The position numbers and the translations under genes were made by a program. Below are positions 30,395 to 41,338 of a DNA stretch of 64,000 nt, in pieces (positions within the stretch are counted from its first letter, which is position 1; each line of letters starts with the position of its first letter). The DNA is from Pseudomonas canadensis (GTDB taxonomy: Bacteria; Pseudomonadota; Gammaproteobacteria; Pseudomonadales; Pseudomonadaceae), in NCBI RefSeq assembly GCF_000503215.1, contig NZ_AYTD01000001.1:248001-312000 (forward strand). The letters run 5' to 3'. The notes below the pieces were generated by a model. The model was not told where the DNA came from and ran no database searches. It saw nothing but the letters and a program-made list of their open reading frames with translations.

Positions 30395-32957
30395 TTCTCA
30401 AGTCCAGCCAGAAACTCTGCAGGAGTATCTGGCGCATCTACCGATGACCGCTGAGCAGCGCGCCGAACTGGCGGGTTGCACATCCTTCACCGAGTTGCAC
30501 GAACGCTTGTCGTCGTCGACCTTCGATGCGCCGGTCGATGCCGCCCAGGCGTCGGTTGGCCGCCGATTGACCCTCAACACTGCCGAAGAGCTGCAAGACG
30601 CCGAAATGCTGGCGGTCGACGCCGCCGGTCGCGTGTGCTTGAAGGCCACGCCGCCGATCCGTCGTACCCGCGTGGTGCCGGAGCCGTGGCGCACCAATAT
30701 CCTGGTGCGCGGCTGGCGCCGTATCACCGGGCGCAGCAATCCTCCGGCGCCGCCGAAGGATGAGCGTGTATTGCCGGCCGCGCGCTGGCGTACGGTCGGT
30801 TCGATCCGTCGTTACATCCTGCTGGTGCTGATGCTCGGCCAGACCATCGTTGCCGGTTGGTACATGAAAGGCATCATGCCGTACCAGGGTTGGTCGCTGG
30901 TCGACTTCGACGAAATCCGCAACCAGACCCTGCTGCAAACGGCTACCCAGGTACTGCCTTACGCCCTGCAAACCAGCATCCTGATTATGTTCGGGATCTT
31001 GTTCTGCTGGGTGTCAGCCGGTTTCTGGACTGCGTTGATGGGCTTCCTGGAACTGCTGACCGGTCATGATAAATACCGCATCTCCGGTAAAAGTGCCGGT
31101 GACGAGCCCATTCCGAAAGATGCCCGTACCGCGTTGGTGATGCCGATCTGCAACGAAGACGTGCCTCGGGTATTCGCCGGTTTGCGTGCGACGTTCGAGT
31201 CGGTCGCCGCCACGGGTGATCTGGATCGCTTCGATTTCTTCGTGCTCAGCGACAGTAATGACGCCGACATCTGCATCGCCGAACAGCAAGCCTGGCTCGA
31301 CGTGTGCCGCGAGGCCGGTGGTTTCGGCAAGATCTTCTATCGCCGTCGCCGCCGTCGCGTAAAGCGTAAGAGCGGCAACCTCGACGACTTCTGCCGTCGC
31401 TGGGGCGGTGAATACAAGTACATGGTTGTGCTCGACGCGGACAGCGTGATGAGCGGCGAATGCCTGACCAGCCTGGTACGTTTGATGGAAGCCACGCCGG
31501 ATGCGGGGATCATCCAGACCGCGCCGCGTGCGTCGGGCATGGACACCCTGTATGCGCGCATGCAGCAGTTCGCTACCCGCGTGTATGGCCCGCTGTTCAC
31601 CGCCGGCCTGCACTTCTGGCAACTGGGTGAATCCCACTACTGGGGTCACAACGCAATCATCCGCATGAAGCCGTTCATCGAGCACTGCGCCCTGGCGCCG
31701 TTGCCGGGCAAAGGCGCGTTCGCCGGTTCCATTCTGTCCCACGACTTCGTTGAAGCTGCGCTGATGCGCCGTGCCGGCTGGGGCGTGTGGATTGCCTACG
31801 ACCTTCCGGGCAGCTACGAAGAGTTGCCGCCGAACCTGTTGGACGAACTCAAGCGTGACCGTCGTTGGTGCCACGGTAACCTGATGAACTTCCGCCTGTT
31901 TCTGGTCAAGGGCATGCACCCGGTGCACCGTGCGGTGTTCCTGACCGGCGTGATGTCTTACCTGTCGGCGCCGTTGTGGTTCCTGTTCCTGGTGCTGTCC
32001 ACGGCGTTGCTGGCGGTGAATACCCTGATGGAGCCGCAGTACTTCATGGCACCACGCCAGTTGTACCCGCTGTGGCCGCAATGGCATCCGGACAAGGCGG
32101 TGGCGCTGTTCTCTACCACCATCGTGCTGCTGTTCCTGCCGAAACTGCTGAGCATCATCCTGATCTGGGCCAAGGGCGCGAAAGAGTTCGGCGGCAAGTT
32201 CAAGGTGACCTTGTCGATGCTGCTGGAGATGCTGTTCTCCATGCTGCTGGCGCCGGTGCGGATGATTTTCCACACCCGTTTCGTGCTCGCCGCGTTCCTC
32301 GGCTGGGCCGCAACCTGGAACTCGCCGCAGCGTGACGACGACTCCACCCCATGGAGCGAAGCGGTCAAGCGCCACGGTCCGCAAACCGTGCTGGGCTTCC
32401 TGTGGGCCCTGTTGGTAGTGTGGTTGAACCCGAGCTTCCTGTGGTGGTTGGTGCCGATCGTGGGTTCGCTGATGCTGTCGATCCCGGTCTCGGTGATCTC
32501 CAGCCGTGTCGGGCTGGGCCTCAAGTCCCGCGACGAGAGCCTGTTCCTGATCCCCGAGGAATACAATCCGCCGCAGGCCTTGCTGTCGACCGAGTTGTAC
32601 ACTCACGAAAACCGTTGGCACGCGCTGAACGACGGCTTCGTGCGTTCGGTGGTCGACCCACAGCAGAACGCCCTTGCCTGTGCCCTGGCGACGTCGCGTC
32701 ACCGTGAGGCCGAGCCGATCGAGTACCTGCGTACCGAACGTGTGCGTCACGCGTTGAAAGTCGGCCCCGCTGGCCTCAACAACGGCGAACGCCTGGCCCT
32801 GCTGAGCGACCCGGTCGCCCTGGCGCGCCTGCATGAGCACGTCTGGAACGAAGGCCATGTCGAGTGGCTCGCCGCCTGGCGTGACTCGATCAAGGCTGAT
32901 CCGCACGCGCCGTTGCTGCCACTGCAACCGTTGTCGTCCCAGGCCCAACCGGCCTGA
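30387..32957 (+). CDS. opgH: Glucan biosynthesis glucosyltransferase H
   Basis: 856 residues, the normal length. It is an inner-membrane family-2 glycosyltransferase making the beta-1,2 glucan backbone from UDP-glucose. Two membrane helices (about residues 145-165 and 190-225) precede the cytoplasmic catalytic domain with [28 protein letters not shown] and the [10 protein letters not shown] form of the (Q/R)xxRW motif. At least five more helices follow. It is translationally coupled to opgG. A GC-rich hairpin follows the stop. Confidence 0.96.
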   Translation: MSNSQVQPETLQEYLAHLPMTAEQRAELAGCTSFTELHERLSSSTFDAPVDAAQASVGRRLTLNTAEELQDAEMLAVDAAGRVCLKATPPIRRTRVVPEPWRTNILVRGWRRITGRSNPPAPPKDERVLPAARWRTVGSIRRYILLVLMLGQTIVAGWYMKGIMPYQGWSLVDFDEIRNQTLLQTATQVLPYALQTSILIMFGILFCWVSAGFWTALMGFLELLTGHDKYRISGKSAGDEPIPKDARTALVMPICNEDVPRVFAGLRATFESVAATGDLDRFDFFVLSDSNDADICIAEQQAWLDVCREAGGFGKIFYRRRRRRVKRKSGNLDDFCRRWGGEYKYMVVLDADSVMSGECLTSLVRLMEATPDAGIIQTAPRASGMDTLYARMQQFATRVYGPLFTAGLHFWQLGESHYWGHNAIIRMKPFIEHCALAPLPGKGAFAGSILSHDFVEAALMRRAGWGVWIAYDLPGSYEELPPNLLDELKRDRRWCHGNLMNFRLFLVKGMHPVHRAVFLTGVMSYLSAPLWFLFLVLSTALLAVNTLMEPQYFMAPRQLYPLWPQWHPDKAVALFSTTIVLLFLPKLLSIILIWAKGAKEFGGKFKVTLSMLLEMLFSMLLAPVRMIFHTRFVLAAFLGWAATWNSPQRDDDSTPWSEAVKRHGPQTVLGFLWALLVVWLNPSFLWWLVPIVGSLMLSIPVSVISSRVGLGLKSRDESLFLIPEEYNPPQALLSTELYTHENRWHALNDGFVRSVVDPQQNALACALATSRHREAEPIEYLRTERVRHALKVGPAGLNNGERLALLSDPVALARLHEHVWNEGHVEWLAAWRDSIKADPHAPLLPLQPLSSQAQPA

Positions 32958-32965
32958 TTCAGACG

Positions 32966-32988
32966 CCCCCGAGGGTTCTCCTCGGGGG
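32966..32988 (+). terminator. Hairpin after opgH
   Basis: CCCCCGAGG / CCTCGGGGG with a TTCT-type loop, nine bases after the opgH stop. The stem is strong but the T tract is poor (GTGTTCG), so termination efficiency is uncertain. Confidence 0.6.
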
Positions 32989-33143
32989 TGTTCGAAGCGC
33001 TGGTCCTACAGCGTTTTCCCCTTCTTCCTTCCTTACGCCAAGCTCTTGTTTTTTCGAAACAAAAGACCCTTGTTCGAGGCGTATTGCCGTGCCTGTGACT
33101 GAGTTAGCATCGCCCCGGATTTGGACTTGCCACAGGGGTATTT

Positions 33144-33944
33144 ATGAGCAAAGGCTATTGTCTGGCACTGCTGCTAAGCGCTGCCGCATTGATTCACACG
33201 GGGTTGGCGCAGGCCGGCGCGATTGACGACGCCGTTCGACGCGGCGTGCTGAAGGTCGGCACTACGCCCACCTATGTGCCCTTCGAAATGACCGACAAAC
33301 AGGGCCGCATCGTCGGCTTTGAAATCGACCTGCTCAACGTCATGAGCCAAGCGTTGGGTGTGGAGCTTGAGCTGGTCGCGGTGCCTTACACCGAACTGGT
33401 AGCGGGGTTGCAGGCGAAGAAGTTCGACCTGATCGGCAGCGGTATGACCATCACCCAAGAGCGCAACCTCAAGCTGAACTTCAGCGATTCGTTCATTGTG
33501 GTCGGCCAGTCCGCGTTGCTGCACCCACGCCTGGCGGGCAAGGTGAGCAGTGTGGAAGACCTGGATGACGCCAGCTACCGGATCGCCGCTACCGAAGGCA
33601 CTACCGGCGAGGCGGCCGCGCGACGGTTTCTAGGGGCGGCCCGACTCAGCAGTTTTTCAACACCGGAGGAAGGAGTACGCCAAGTGGTACAAGGCAAGGC
33701 CGATGCCTTTATTCATGACGCGCCCTACAACCTGATCGCCCTGAGTCGCGCGGAGAACGGCACCCTACTGGCGCTTGAGCAACCTTTCACGTTTGAACCC
33801 CTGGCATTTGGCTTGAAAAAAGGTGATTTCGACAGCCTCAATTGGATTAACCATTTCCTCAACCAGATTGCCCAGGACGGCACCTACGATCATCTTCACG
33901 ATAAGTGGTTTAAAGACACTGCCTGGCTGGCAGAGATCGACTGA
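33144..33944 (+). CDS. Polar amino acid ABC transporter binding protein (copy 1)
   Basis: 266 residues with a signal peptide (about 1-25, ending AQAGA). The mature domain is of the SBP family 3 type: LKVGTTPTYVPFEM, GRIVGFEIDLLNVM, FDLIGSGMTITQERN and FIHDAPYN (the Asp and Arg that clamp the amino acid carboxyl and amino groups). It is a clear paralogue of the protein encoded at 34165, sharing the same ends (QPFTFEPLAFGLKKGD, HDKWFK). It is transcribed separately, 220 bases before copy 2. The ligand is unknown. Confidence 0.88.
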   Translation: MSKGYCLALLLSAAALIHTGLAQAGAIDDAVRRGVLKVGTTPTYVPFEMTDKQGRIVGFEIDLLNVMSQALGVELELVAVPYTELVAGLQAKKFDLIGSGMTITQERNLKLNFSDSFIVVGQSALLHPRLAGKVSSVEDLDDASYRIAATEGTTGEAAARRFLGAARLSSFSTPEEGVRQVVQGKADAFIHDAPYNLIALSRAENGTLLALEQPFTFEPLAFGLKKGDFDSLNWINHFLNQIAQDGTYDHLHDKWFKDTAWLAEID

Positions 33945-34070
33945 AAGTCATAACTGCTTACATATCAAACCGTTGCTTCAATCGCCCCTGCACGTGTCTA
34001 CGCCTGCCCTTTGCTGTCCTGTCGTGGGGGCTTTTCCGACATACGCCGATAACAAATAGCCGTGAAACCT

Positions 34071-34098
34071 TTGTGACAGCAGACGAGTGGGTTAGGAT
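34071..34098 (+). promoter_or_regulatory. Probable sigma-70 promoter of the second binding protein gene
   Basis: TTGTGA, 16 bases, TAGGAT, about 65 bases before the start codon. The gene for copy 1 is preceded by a similar GTTAGCATCGC block at 33103-33113, suggesting that the promoter was duplicated with the gene. Confidence 0.4.
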
Positions 34099-34164
34099 CG
34101 CACCCCGAAATGGTGCAGCCCGTTTGCGCGCCGACCTTATAAGAATCGTTCAGGGGACTTGATG

Positions 34165-34962
34165 ATGAAAAAGTATCTTTCGATGCTGCTGCTAGGCGTC
34201 ACCGCGCTGGTCGCGGTCAATGCGGCCCAGGCCGGCGCCATCGATGATGCGGTCAAGCGCGGCACGCTGAAAGTCGGCATGGACCCGACCTACATGCCGT
34301 TCCAGATGACCAACAAGCGCGGCGAAATCATCGGTTTCGAAGTGGACATCCTCAAGGCCATGGCCAAGTCCATGGGCGTCAAGTTCGAACCGATCTCCAC
34401 CGGCTACGACGGCATCATCCCGGCGCTGCTGACCAACAAGTTCGATATGATCGGCAGCGGCATGACCCTGACCCAGGAACGCAACCTGCGCCTGAACTTC
34501 AGCGAACCCTTCATCGTGGTCGGCCAGACCCTGCTGATCCGCAAGGAGCTGGAAGGCACTATCAAGTCCTACAAAGACCTGAACGACGAGAAATACCGCC
34601 TGACCTCCAAGCTCGGCACCACCGGTGAGATGGTCGCCAAGAAGCTGATCTCCAAAGCCAAGTACCACGGCTACGACAACGAGCAGGAAGGCGTGCTGGA
34701 CGTGGTCAACGGCAAGGCCGATGCCTTTGTGTATGACGCGCCTTACAACGTGGTTGCCGAGAAGAAAGTCGGTAACGGCAAGCTGGTATACCTCGAAGAA
34801 CCCTTCACCTTCGAACCCCTGGCGTTCGGCCTGAAAAAAGGCGACTACGACAGCATCAACTTCATCAACAACTTCCTGCACCAGATCCGTAACGACGGCA
34901 CCTACGATCGCATCCATGACAAGTGGTTCAAGAGCTCCGAGTGGCTCAAGGACATGGAATAA
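34165..34962 (+). CDS. Polar amino acid ABC transporter binding protein (copy 2)
   Basis: 265 residues from ATG 34165 (AGGGGA seven bases upstream; ATG 34162 and TTG 34159 are alternatives). Signal peptide to about residue 25 (NAAQAGA). SBP family 3 motifs: GMDPTYMPFQM, GFEVDILKAM, FDMIGSGMTLTQERN and FVYDAPYN. It is more lysine-rich than copy 1. It is followed by a REP pair and then the permease and ATPase genes of the same system, so it is the primary receptor of this importer. Confidence 0.92.
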   Translation: MKKYLSMLLLGVTALVAVNAAQAGAIDDAVKRGTLKVGMDPTYMPFQMTNKRGEIIGFEVDILKAMAKSMGVKFEPISTGYDGIIPALLTNKFDMIGSGMTLTQERNLRLNFSEPFIVVGQTLLIRKELEGTIKSYKDLNDEKYRLTSKLGTTGEMVAKKLISKAKYHGYDNEQEGVLDVVNGKADAFVYDAPYNVVAEKKVGNGKLVYLEEPFTFEPLAFGLKKGDYDSINFINNFLHQIRNDGTYDRIHDKWFKSSEWLKDME

Positions 34963-34978
34963 GCGCTGATCCAGAACC

Positions 34979-35078
34979 TGTAGGAGCGAGCTTGCTCGCG
35001 AATATCGCCAACGATGACGCGGGAAACCTGACATCCCGTGGCGCTCTCAGGTTTTTCGCGAGCAAGCTCGCTCCTACA
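34979..35078. repeat. REP-type inverted repeat (GTAGGAGCGAGCTTGCTCGCG type)
   Basis: TGTAGGAGCGAGCTTGCTCGCGAA and its reverse complement at the outer ends, with a nested AACCTGA / TCAGGTT repeat. It lies inside the importer operon between binding protein and permease, where it could lower distal expression or protect the upstream message. Confidence 0.88.
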
Positions 35079-35103
35079 AGTGCGACACACTCCGAGAGTT
35101 GAA

Positions 35104-36063
35104 ATGAAACAGAAAAAAGCCCAATGGCCCTGGCACCTGCTGACTGTGGTCGTGCTGGTCGGCCTGGCTGGCGCCTTGTACTACGCCACCTCGTTGATGT
35201 CCTACGAGTGGCGCTGGAACCGCGTGCCGCAGTACTTCGCCTACCAGGCTGAAACTTCCCAGCGCGCCGCTGATATCTCCACCGTTGTCGAGTTGGTACG
35301 CAAAGGCGATGTCGCCGAAGTGACCCTGCGCAACGACGCAGGCGCCGAGCAGAAGCTGACCGTTGCCGACAACAGCCTGCAAGTGGCGCGTGGCGACGAT
35401 GTGGCCGAAGGCGACGTGGTGGGCGTGACCCGCCATTGGGCGCTGGGCCCGCTGATGTGGGGGTTGTGGACCACGTTGTGGCTGTCGGTGGTATCGGGCA
35501 TCCTGGGCCTGGCAATCGGTTTGGCGACCGGCTTGTGCCGGTTGTCCAGCAACCCGACCTTGCGAGATCTGTCGACGATCTACGTCGAGCTGGTGCGCGG
35601 TACGCCGCTATTGGTGCAAATCTTCATTTTCTATTTCTTTATCGGCACGGTGCTCAACCTGTCCCGGGAATTTGCCGGGATCGCCGCACTGTCGCTGTTT
35701 ACCGGCGCTTATGTAGCGGAAATCGTGCGCGCTGGTGTGCAGTCCATCACCCGCGGCCAGAATGAAGCCGCGCGGTCCTTGGGCCTGAGCGCGAGCCAGT
35801 CGATGCGCCATGTGGTACTGCCGCAAGCGTTCAAGCGCGTGTTGCCACCATTGGCCGGGCAATTTATCAGCCTGGTAAAAGACACTTCGCTGGTCTCGGT
35901 GATTGCGATTACCGAACTGCTCAAAAGCGGCCGCGAAGTGATCACCACCTCGTTCTCGCCGTTTGAAATTCTGTTCTGCGTCGCAGGCCTGTACCTGCTG
36001 ATCAACCTGCCGCTGTCGAAAATGGCCAGCCGGCTTGAGCGGAGGCTCGCGCAAAGTGATTGA
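35104..36063 (+). CDS. Polar amino acid ABC transporter permease with periplasmic insert
   Basis: 319 residues from ATG 35104. The C-terminal 200 residues are a standard HisMQ-type permease with about five helices and the EAA loop ([27 protein letters not shown]). The N-terminal part is unusual: after a first helix (about residues 13-32) there is a soluble stretch of about 80 residues (about 34-115, rich in Val/Asp/Glu and ending [11 protein letters not shown]) before the second helix. Such an insert would lie in the periplasm, where it could touch the binding protein. The next gene, the ATPase, overlaps its end. Confidence 0.9.
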   Translation: MKQKKAQWPWHLLTVVVLVGLAGALYYATSLMSYEWRWNRVPQYFAYQAETSQRAADISTVVELVRKGDVAEVTLRNDAGAEQKLTVADNSLQVARGDDVAEGDVVGVTRHWALGPLMWGLWTTLWLSVVSGILGLAIGLATGLCRLSSNPTLRDLSTIYVELVRGTPLLVQIFIFYFFIGTVLNLSREFAGIAALSLFTGAYVAEIVRAGVQSITRGQNEAARSLGLSASQSMRHVVLPQAFKRVLPPLAGQFISLVKDTSLVSVIAITELLKSGREVITTSFSPFEILFCVAGLYLLINLPLSKMASRLERRLAQSD

Positions 36064-36790
36064 AGTCCGCGATCTGGTAAAAGTCTTCGATACCCGTGGC
36101 CATGTGGTCCGTGCGGTCGACAACGTGACCACCCAGGTAGCCAAAGGCGAAGTGCTGGTGGTGATTGGCCCGTCCGGCTCCGGCAAGTCCACCTTCCTGC
36201 GCTGCCTCAATGGCCTGGAAGAATTCGACTCGGGTTCGGTGAGCATCGACGGCCTGCAACTGGCTGATCCAAAAACCGACGTGAACGCCTATCGCCGCGA
36301 AGTCGGTATGGTGTTCCAGCATTTCAACCTGTTCCCCCACATGACGGTGCTGGAAAACCTGTGCCTGGCGCAAAAAGTCGTGCGCAAGCGCAGCAAGAAG
36401 GAACGCGAGGCCAAGGCCCTGGCATTGCTGGAAAAGGTCGGAATCGCGCAGAAGGCCAACGAGTTTCCATCACGCTTGTCCGGTGGGCAGCAGCAGCGCG
36501 TCGCGATTGCCCGGGCTCTGGCGATGGACCCCAAGGTCATGCTGTTCGACGAGCCGACCTCGGCGCTGGACCCGGAAATGGTCGGCGAAGTGCTGGACGT
36601 GATGAAGACCCTGGCCTTGGAAGGCATGACCATGGTCTGCGTCACCCACGAAATGGGCTTTGCCCGTGAAGTGGCTGACCGGGTGCTGTTCTTCGACCAT
36701 GGCAAACTGTTGGAAGACGCTGCCCCGGCCGCGTTCTTCGATGCGCCGAAGGACCCACGGGCCCAGGCCTTCCTGCGTCAGGTCCTATAG
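36056..36790 (+). CDS. Polar amino acid ABC transporter ATPase
   Basis: 244 residues from GTG 36056, overlapping the permease stop by eight bases; a TTG at 36035 is an alternative start. Walker A GPSGSGKS is at residues 38-45, the Q-loop [11 protein letters not shown], the signature LSGGQQQR near 143, Walker [13 protein letters not shown] and the H-loop CVTHEMGF. This is the GlnQ/HisP subclass. It completes the importer with the permease and the two binding proteins. As I recall, the equivalent genes in P. aeruginosa are PA5074-PA5076. Confidence 0.93.
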   Translation: MIEVRDLVKVFDTRGHVVRAVDNVTTQVAKGEVLVVIGPSGSGKSTFLRCLNGLEEFDSGSVSIDGLQLADPKTDVNAYRREVGMVFQHFNLFPHMTVLENLCLAQKVVRKRSKKEREAKALALLEKVGIAQKANEFPSRLSGGQQQRVAIARALAMDPKVMLFDEPTSALDPEMVGEVLDVMKTLALEGMTMVCVTHEMGFAREVADRVLFFDHGKLLEDAAPAAFFDAPKDPRAQAFLRQVL

Positions 36791-36950
36791 CCTGTTCCTG
36801 TGCGGGCTTGAGGCGGACGCTGGCATTGACCAGCAGAGAAAACATGGTGGCCTCCGAATCTGAAGAAGCGTTTCGCAACTAAGGAAACGCTAATTCGATT
36901 CGGCACACTGCTGGGCTGATAACTACGTAGGACGTTTCATAAAGTGTGGC

Positions 36951-38867
36951 TCAGATCCGGAAGCGCCCCACCAGCGTTTGCAGATAAATCCCCAGGCGGG
37001 CCAGTTCTGCACTGGACGCGGCGGTTTCTTCACTGGCTGACGAGGTCTGCTCCGACACATCACGCACGTTCAACACGCTGCGGTTGATCTCTTCAGCCAC
37101 CGCGCTTTGCTGCTCGGCGGCGGTGGCGATCTGCGAGTTCATCGCCTGGATGGTCGAGACCGTGCGGGTGATGCTCGCCAGGGCGCTGCCGGCACGACGG
37201 GTCAGTTCGACGCTGCTGTCGGTCAGGCCGCGGCTGTTGTCCATGATGGTCGCTACTTGCTGGGTGCCGCTTTGCAGGCCAACGATCAGCTCTTCGATCT
37301 CTTCGGTGGACTTCTGCGTGCGCTGGGCCAGGCTACGCACCTCGTCCGCCACCACGGCGAAGCCACGCCCGGCTTCCCCGGCGCGCGCAGCTTCAATCGC
37401 GGCGTTGAGGGCCAGCAGGTTGGTTTGCTGGGCGACGGACTTGATCACATCGAGCACGCTGCCGATCTTGTCGCTTTCGCGCTTCAGGTCGCCCATGGCG
37501 ACCGTGGAGTTACCCACCTCGGTGGCCAGGCGTTCGATCTGGGCGATGGCTTCGCCGACGACCTTGTCGCCTTCTCGGGCCTGTTGGTCAGCCGCTACGG
37601 CGGCTTCAGAGGCTTCCTCGGCGTTGCGCGCGACTTCCTGCACAGTGGCGGCCATTTCGTTCATGGCGGTGGCGACCTGGTCGGTCTCGACCTTCTGGCT
37701 ATTGACCCCGGCGCTGGTCTGTTCGGTCACGGCCGACAATTGCTCGGCAGCGCTGGCGATCTGAGTGACGCCGTCGCTGATACCGCCTATCAGCTCGCGC
37801 AGGCCGACGGTCATGCTTTGCATGGCCCGTTGCAGTTGGCCCAGTTCGTCCTGGCGTGTGGAGGTCAGGTTGTGGCTCAGGTCGCCGGAGGCGACGCGCT
37901 CCGCCACCTTGAGAGTCTGGTTCAGCGGGATGACGATCTGGCGCGTGATCGCCCAGGCGGCCACCAAGCCGAAGATCAGCGCCAGCACGGTCGCCAGCAG
38001 CAAGAGTTGTTTGGCCTGCGCGGCGTCGGTATCGCGCACCACCGTTTGCGAGGTGGTGAGTTTTTCGCTGTGAGCTAGCAGGATGTCGCCCTGGGCGCTC
38101 ATGACTTTCAGCGCCTCGGCGGCAGCGGTCTGGGAGTCACGGTACTGGCTGACGGCCGCGCGGTAGGCTTGCAACGAGGTGCTGGCCTCCTGCAGATTGG
38201 CTTGGTACTGCGCGGGCAGTTGGCCTTCCAGCTCGGTGATTTTCTTCACCGCGTTATCAATGGCGTCGAGGGCCGGTTGTTCAGCCTCGACTTTGGCGCT
38301 GTAGGTATAGCCGCGCACTTGGAAGCGCGCTTGCTGAATCAGTTTGCTCAGGTCGACCACGCTGTTGAACTGCGTGACGCTGTCACCTTGCAGCAGGCTT
38401 TTCTCGACCTCGCTGACCTTCGCCACGGCGTTGTCGGCGGTGTCGCCCAGTTTGCTGCGCGCACCTTCGCGTTTGAGCCCGGCCTGGACCATGGCGGCAA
38501 AGGCCTTTTTGTATTGGTTCAAGGCGTCTTGTTGCTGTTCCACAAGGGCCTTGTCGCCGGGTTGCTCGATCAGGTCGGCGGCGGTTTTGAGGCCACTGTC
38601 CAGCTTGGCGATCAGGCTATTGACCGCGTCGGTGCCTTGTTCGCCGCGCCGCATTTCGAAGTCCAGGCGCGCCAGGCGCAAGTCCTTGGTCAGGCCGTTG
38701 AGGCTGGAGATATAGCCCAGTTTGTCACCGCGACTGATCACGTCGCCTAGGCCGGTCCAGCCGGTGAAGGTGATCATCAACGTGAGCAGCAACACCAGGC
38801 CGAAGCCCACGCCGAGTTTGGTTTTGACGCTGACATTCCCCAGCTTTTCGGCTAACCAACGATACAT
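36951..38867 (-). CDS. Methyl-accepting chemotaxis protein, HBM-type ligand domain
   Basis: 638 residues. Transmembrane helices are at about residues 16-38 and 286-307. The roughly 250-residue periplasmic part is nearly all helical with no Cys, fitting the helical bimodular (HBM) sensor of McpS/McpK-type receptors for TCA-cycle acids. A HAMP domain (about 308-360) and a signalling domain follow. The hairpin tip is intact ([20 protein letters not shown], then [18 protein letters not shown]). The protein ends LVGRFRI with no CheR-docking pentapeptide. In P. aeruginosa the syntenic gene is, from memory, mcpK for alpha-ketoglutarate. The ligand here is inferred from class and position only. Confidence 0.9.
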   Translation of the reverse strand: MYRWLAEKLGNVSVKTKLGVGFGLVLLLTLMITFTGWTGLGDVISRGDKLGYISSLNGLTKDLRLARLDFEMRRGEQGTDAVNSLIAKLDSGLKTAADLIEQPGDKALVEQQQDALNQYKKAFAAMVQAGLKREGARSKLGDTADNAVAKVSEVEKSLLQGDSVTQFNSVVDLSKLIQQARFQVRGYTYSAKVEAEQPALDAIDNAVKKITELEGQLPAQYQANLQEASTSLQAYRAAVSQYRDSQTAAAEALKVMSAQGDILLAHSEKLTTSQTVVRDTDAAQAKQLLLLATVLALIFGLVAAWAITRQIVIPLNQTLKVAERVASGDLSHNLTSTRQDELGQLQRAMQSMTVGLRELIGGISDGVTQIASAAEQLSAVTEQTSAGVNSQKVETDQVATAMNEMAATVQEVARNAEEASEAAVAADQQAREGDKVVGEAIAQIERLATEVGNSTVAMGDLKRESDKIGSVLDVIKSVAQQTNLLALNAAIEAARAGEAGRGFAVVADEVRSLAQRTQKSTEEIEELIVGLQSGTQQVATIMDNSRGLTDSSVELTRRAGSALASITRTVSTIQAMNSQIATAAEQQSAVAEEINRSVLNVRDVSEQTSSASEETAASSAELARLGIYLQTLVGRFRI

Positions 38868-38966
38868 GCTGCGAACTCCCCTGGAACAAGGCTTGGACTT
38901 ATTAAGAGCTTATCGGCAGCGTAGGTGAGTTCTGTAGCAACAAGGTCGAATGTCGGAGAGGGTTTG

Positions 38967-39100
38967 TGTGGTGAGCGGGCTTGACCCGCGCTGGGTGGCG
39001 GAGCCGCCCTAAACCCAGGCATCGCTCTCTTGCTGATACACTGCGGCGTCCTTGTTGGGGCCGCTGCGCAGCCCAGCGCGGGGCAAGCCCGCTCACCACA
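38967..39100. repeat. REP-type inverted repeat (GTGGTGAGC family)
   Basis: TGTGGTGAGCGGGCTTGACCCGCGCTGGG at one end and its reverse complement (CCCAGCGCGGGGCAAGCCCG then CTCACCACA) at the other, with internal GGCGGAGCCGCC and CCGCTGCGC hairpins. It fills the gap between rsmE and the chemoreceptor gene. Confidence 0.9.
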
Positions 39101-39129
39101 AAAAGCCCATCCATCTGGAGTAAGCGGGG

Positions 39130-39837
39130 TTAGAACAAGCGGGCGAGCAGGGCGGTGACGGCGGTTTCGACGCGCAGGATGCGGGCGCCGAGTTGTACCG
39201 GCTGCAACCCGGCCTTGGCCAGCAGGTCCACTTCGTAGGGAATCCAGCCGCCCTCGGGACCAATCGCCAGGGTCACTGGCTCGTCGAGGCCGCGGGGGCA
39301 GTCTGGATAGTCGCCAGGATGACCGACCAGGCCCAGGGTGCCTTCAACCAGTGCCGGCAGGCGGTCTTCGACGAACGGCTTGAAGCGTTTTTCGATGATG
39401 ATCTCGGGCAGCACCGTGTCCCGCGCCTGTTCCAGGCCGAGGATCAATTGCTCGCGAATCGCTTCGGGTTCCAGGAACGGGGTTTGCCAGAAGCTCTTTT
39501 CGACGCGGTAGCTGTTGAGCAGCACCACCTTGGGCACGCCCATGGCGGCGACGGTCTGCAACACTCGACGCAGCATCTTCGGGCGTGGCAGGGCCAGCAG
39601 CAGGGTCAGTGGCAGCTTGGCCGGTGGCGGCTGGTCGAAGCTGACTTGCAGCTCGGCTTCGGTGGCTTCCAGGCGCAGCAGTTGCGCATTGCCCATCAAT
39701 CCACCGATGCGGCCAACACGCAGGCTGTCGCCGACGGCGGCGCGGTGGACTTCCTGCATGTGCACCAGGCGTCGATCACGCAGCACCACACGGTCGGCCG
39801 CGATGAAGTCGGCCTCTTCAAGGAGCAGCAGGTTCAC
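39130..39837 (-). CDS. rsmE: 16S rRNA (uracil-1498-N3)-methyltransferase
   Basis: 235 residues from GTG 39837, which overlaps the tatC stop (GTGA). A SPOUT-class enzyme: an N-terminal PUA-like domain (about 1-70) precedes the knotted SAM-binding domain with [28 protein letters not shown] (residues about 193-200) and the C-terminal [16 protein letters not shown]. It methylates U1498 in the 30S subunit. Coupling to tatC is probably transcriptional convenience. Confidence 0.95.
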   Translation of the reverse strand: MNLLLLEEADFIAADRVVLRDRRLVHMQEVHRAAVGDSLRVGRIGGLMGNAQLLRLEATEAELQVSFDQPPPAKLPLTLLLALPRPKMLRRVLQTVAAMGVPKVVLLNSYRVEKSFWQTPFLEPEAIREQLILGLEQARDTVLPEIIIEKRFKPFVEDRLPALVEGTLGLVGHPGDYPDCPRGLDEPVTLAIGPEGGWIPYEVDLLAKAGLQPVQLGARILRVETAVTALLARLF

Positions 39838-40622
39838 GGCTGGGTCGCTGGCGGCTGGTCGTCGTCGGGCTGGTCATCCGGGTGTTCGCCGCGCTTGCTG
39901 ATCAAACCGCTGAATAGGATGCCGATTTCGAACAGCATCCACATGGGCACGGCCAGCAGGGTCTGGGAGAAGATGTCCGGTGGCGTAAGGATCATGCCGA
40001 CCACGAAGCAGCCGATGATCACGTACGGGCGGATCTTCTTCAGGTACGCCACGTTGACCACGCCGATCCATACCAGCAGCACCACGGCCACCGGGATTTC
40101 GAAGGCCACGCCGAAGGCGAAGAACAGCGTCATCACAAAGTCGAGGTAGCTGGTGATGTCGGTCATCATTTCCACGCCGGCCGGGGTGGCGGCGGCGAAG
40201 AATTTGAAGATCAGCGGGAACACCAGGAAGTAAGCGAATGCCATGCCGGTGTAGAACAGCAGGATGCTCGACACCAGCAGCGGCACGGCGATGCGCTTCT
40301 CATGCTTGTACAGGCCCGGCGCGATAAAGCCCCAGATCTGGTGCAGGATCACCGGGATCGCCAGGAACAGCGAGACCATCATGGTCAGCTTCAACGGCGT
40401 GAGGAACGGCGACGACACGTCGGTGGCGATCATCGTCGCACCGGCCGGCAGGTACTGGCGCAGCGGCGTGGAGACGAAGGTGTAGATCTGCTGGGTAAAG
40501 GCGAACAACCCGGCAAAGATGATGAAGATGGCCGCTACGCAACGCAGCAGGCGGGTACGCAGCTCGGTGAGGTGCGAGACCAGCGGCATATGCTGGTCGT
40601 TTTCCGGTTTATCAGCGCTCAT
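39834..40622 (-). CDS. tatC: Twin-arginine translocase subunit TatC
   Basis: 262 residues with six membrane helices. The signal-peptide receptor of the Tat pathway. Conserved residues are visible in the first cytoplasmic segment ([12 protein letters not shown]) and loop 2 ([14 protein letters not shown], with the Glu that contacts the twin arginines). The C-terminal tail ([18 protein letters not shown]) is acidic and disordered. It overlaps tatB by four bases. Confidence 0.97.
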   Translation of the reverse strand: MSADKPENDQHMPLVSHLTELRTRLLRCVAAIFIIFAGLFAFTQQIYTFVSTPLRQYLPAGATMIATDVSSPFLTPLKLTMMVSLFLAIPVILHQIWGFIAPGLYKHEKRIAVPLLVSSILLFYTGMAFAYFLVFPLIFKFFAAATPAGVEMMTDITSYLDFVMTLFFAFGVAFEIPVAVVLLVWIGVVNVAYLKKIRPYVIIGCFVVGMILTPPDIFSQTLLAVPMWMLFEIGILFSGLISKRGEHPDDQPDDDQPPATQP

Positions 40623-41023
40623 GGGGCTCGCGGCGGCAATGTAGGGTCATGGGGCGCGGGCGACGCGGTGGGCGTCGGCGCAGGCTCGGTGGGCGCGATC
40701 GGTGCCACGGGGGCGGCTTCGGCAACAGGCGCGATGCTGTTTTGGGCCACAGGCTCCGCCGGTTTGGCGGGCTCCTGCACCGGTGACAGAATCTTGCGGG
40801 CTTCCTGTTCCAACGAAAGAATGTGCTCGTTGTGCAGTTGCCGACGGATCTCGTCGGCGCCGATTTCCCGTTCAACTTCCTGTTTGATGGCGTTGAAACT
40901 GCGTTTCAGGCGCCCGATCCACAGGCCGGCTGTGCGTGCTGCACCGGGCAGGCGTTCCGGCCCTAGTACCAGCAAGGCTACGAGGCCGACGAGCAGCAGT
41001 TCAGAGAAGCTGATACCAAACAT
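40619..41023 (-). CDS. tatB: Sec-independent translocase protein TatB
   Basis: 134 residues. One N-terminal membrane helix ([20 protein letters not shown]) ends in the hinge [13 protein letters not shown], followed by an amphipathic helix and a Pro/Ala-rich tail to the C-terminus. TatB with TatC forms the receptor for folded twin-arginine substrates. It lies ten bases after tatA. Confidence 0.95.
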   Translation of the reverse strand: MFGISFSELLLVGLVALLVLGPERLPGAARTAGLWIGRLKRSFNAIKQEVEREIGADEIRRQLHNEHILSLEQEARKILSPVQEPAKPAEPVAQNSIAPVAEAAPVAPIAPTEPAPTPTASPAPHDPTLPPRAP

Positions 41024-41033
41024 TAGTCAGTGC

Positions 41034-41312
41034 TCACGAGTCTTTGCGGGTCGGCTCTTCGACTTTCTCAGCCTGAACGTCGAACGTACGGCGCTCGGTG
41101 ATCGGCTGGGTGGCCTGCGGGTGCACAGGCTGCGCCGGAGGCACCGGATTTACAGCCGGGTCGGCCGGTTTCTCGTCGTCGTTCATGGCTTTACGGAAGC
41201 CCTTGATCGATTCGCCCACGTCGGTGCCCAAATTCTTGAGTTTCTTGGTGCCGAACACCAGTACCACCACCACCAGAATGACGATCCAGTGTTTCCAGTC
41301 AAAAATGCCCAT
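41034..41312 (-). CDS. tatA: Sec-independent translocase protein TatA
   Basis: 92 residues. The short membrane helix ([15 protein letters not shown]) is followed by the TatA hinge [21 protein letters not shown], the amphipathic helix and an acidic/proline tail. TatA polymerises to form the translocation path. First gene of tatABC, 27 bases after hisE. Confidence 0.95.
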   Translation of the reverse strand: MGIFDWKHWIVILVVVVLVFGTKKLKNLGTDVGESIKGFRKAMNDDEKPADPAVNPVPPAQPVHPQATQPITERRTFDVQAEKVEEPTRKDS

Positions 41313-41338
41313 GCTGCAAATCCTCTAGTCTTGGTTAT

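Noticed and set aside
31014..32948. Long minus-strand open frame (644 codons) antisense to opgH
   Set aside because: It is His/Gln/Arg-rich shadow translation produced by high GC3 in opgH, with no start context or recognisable domain.
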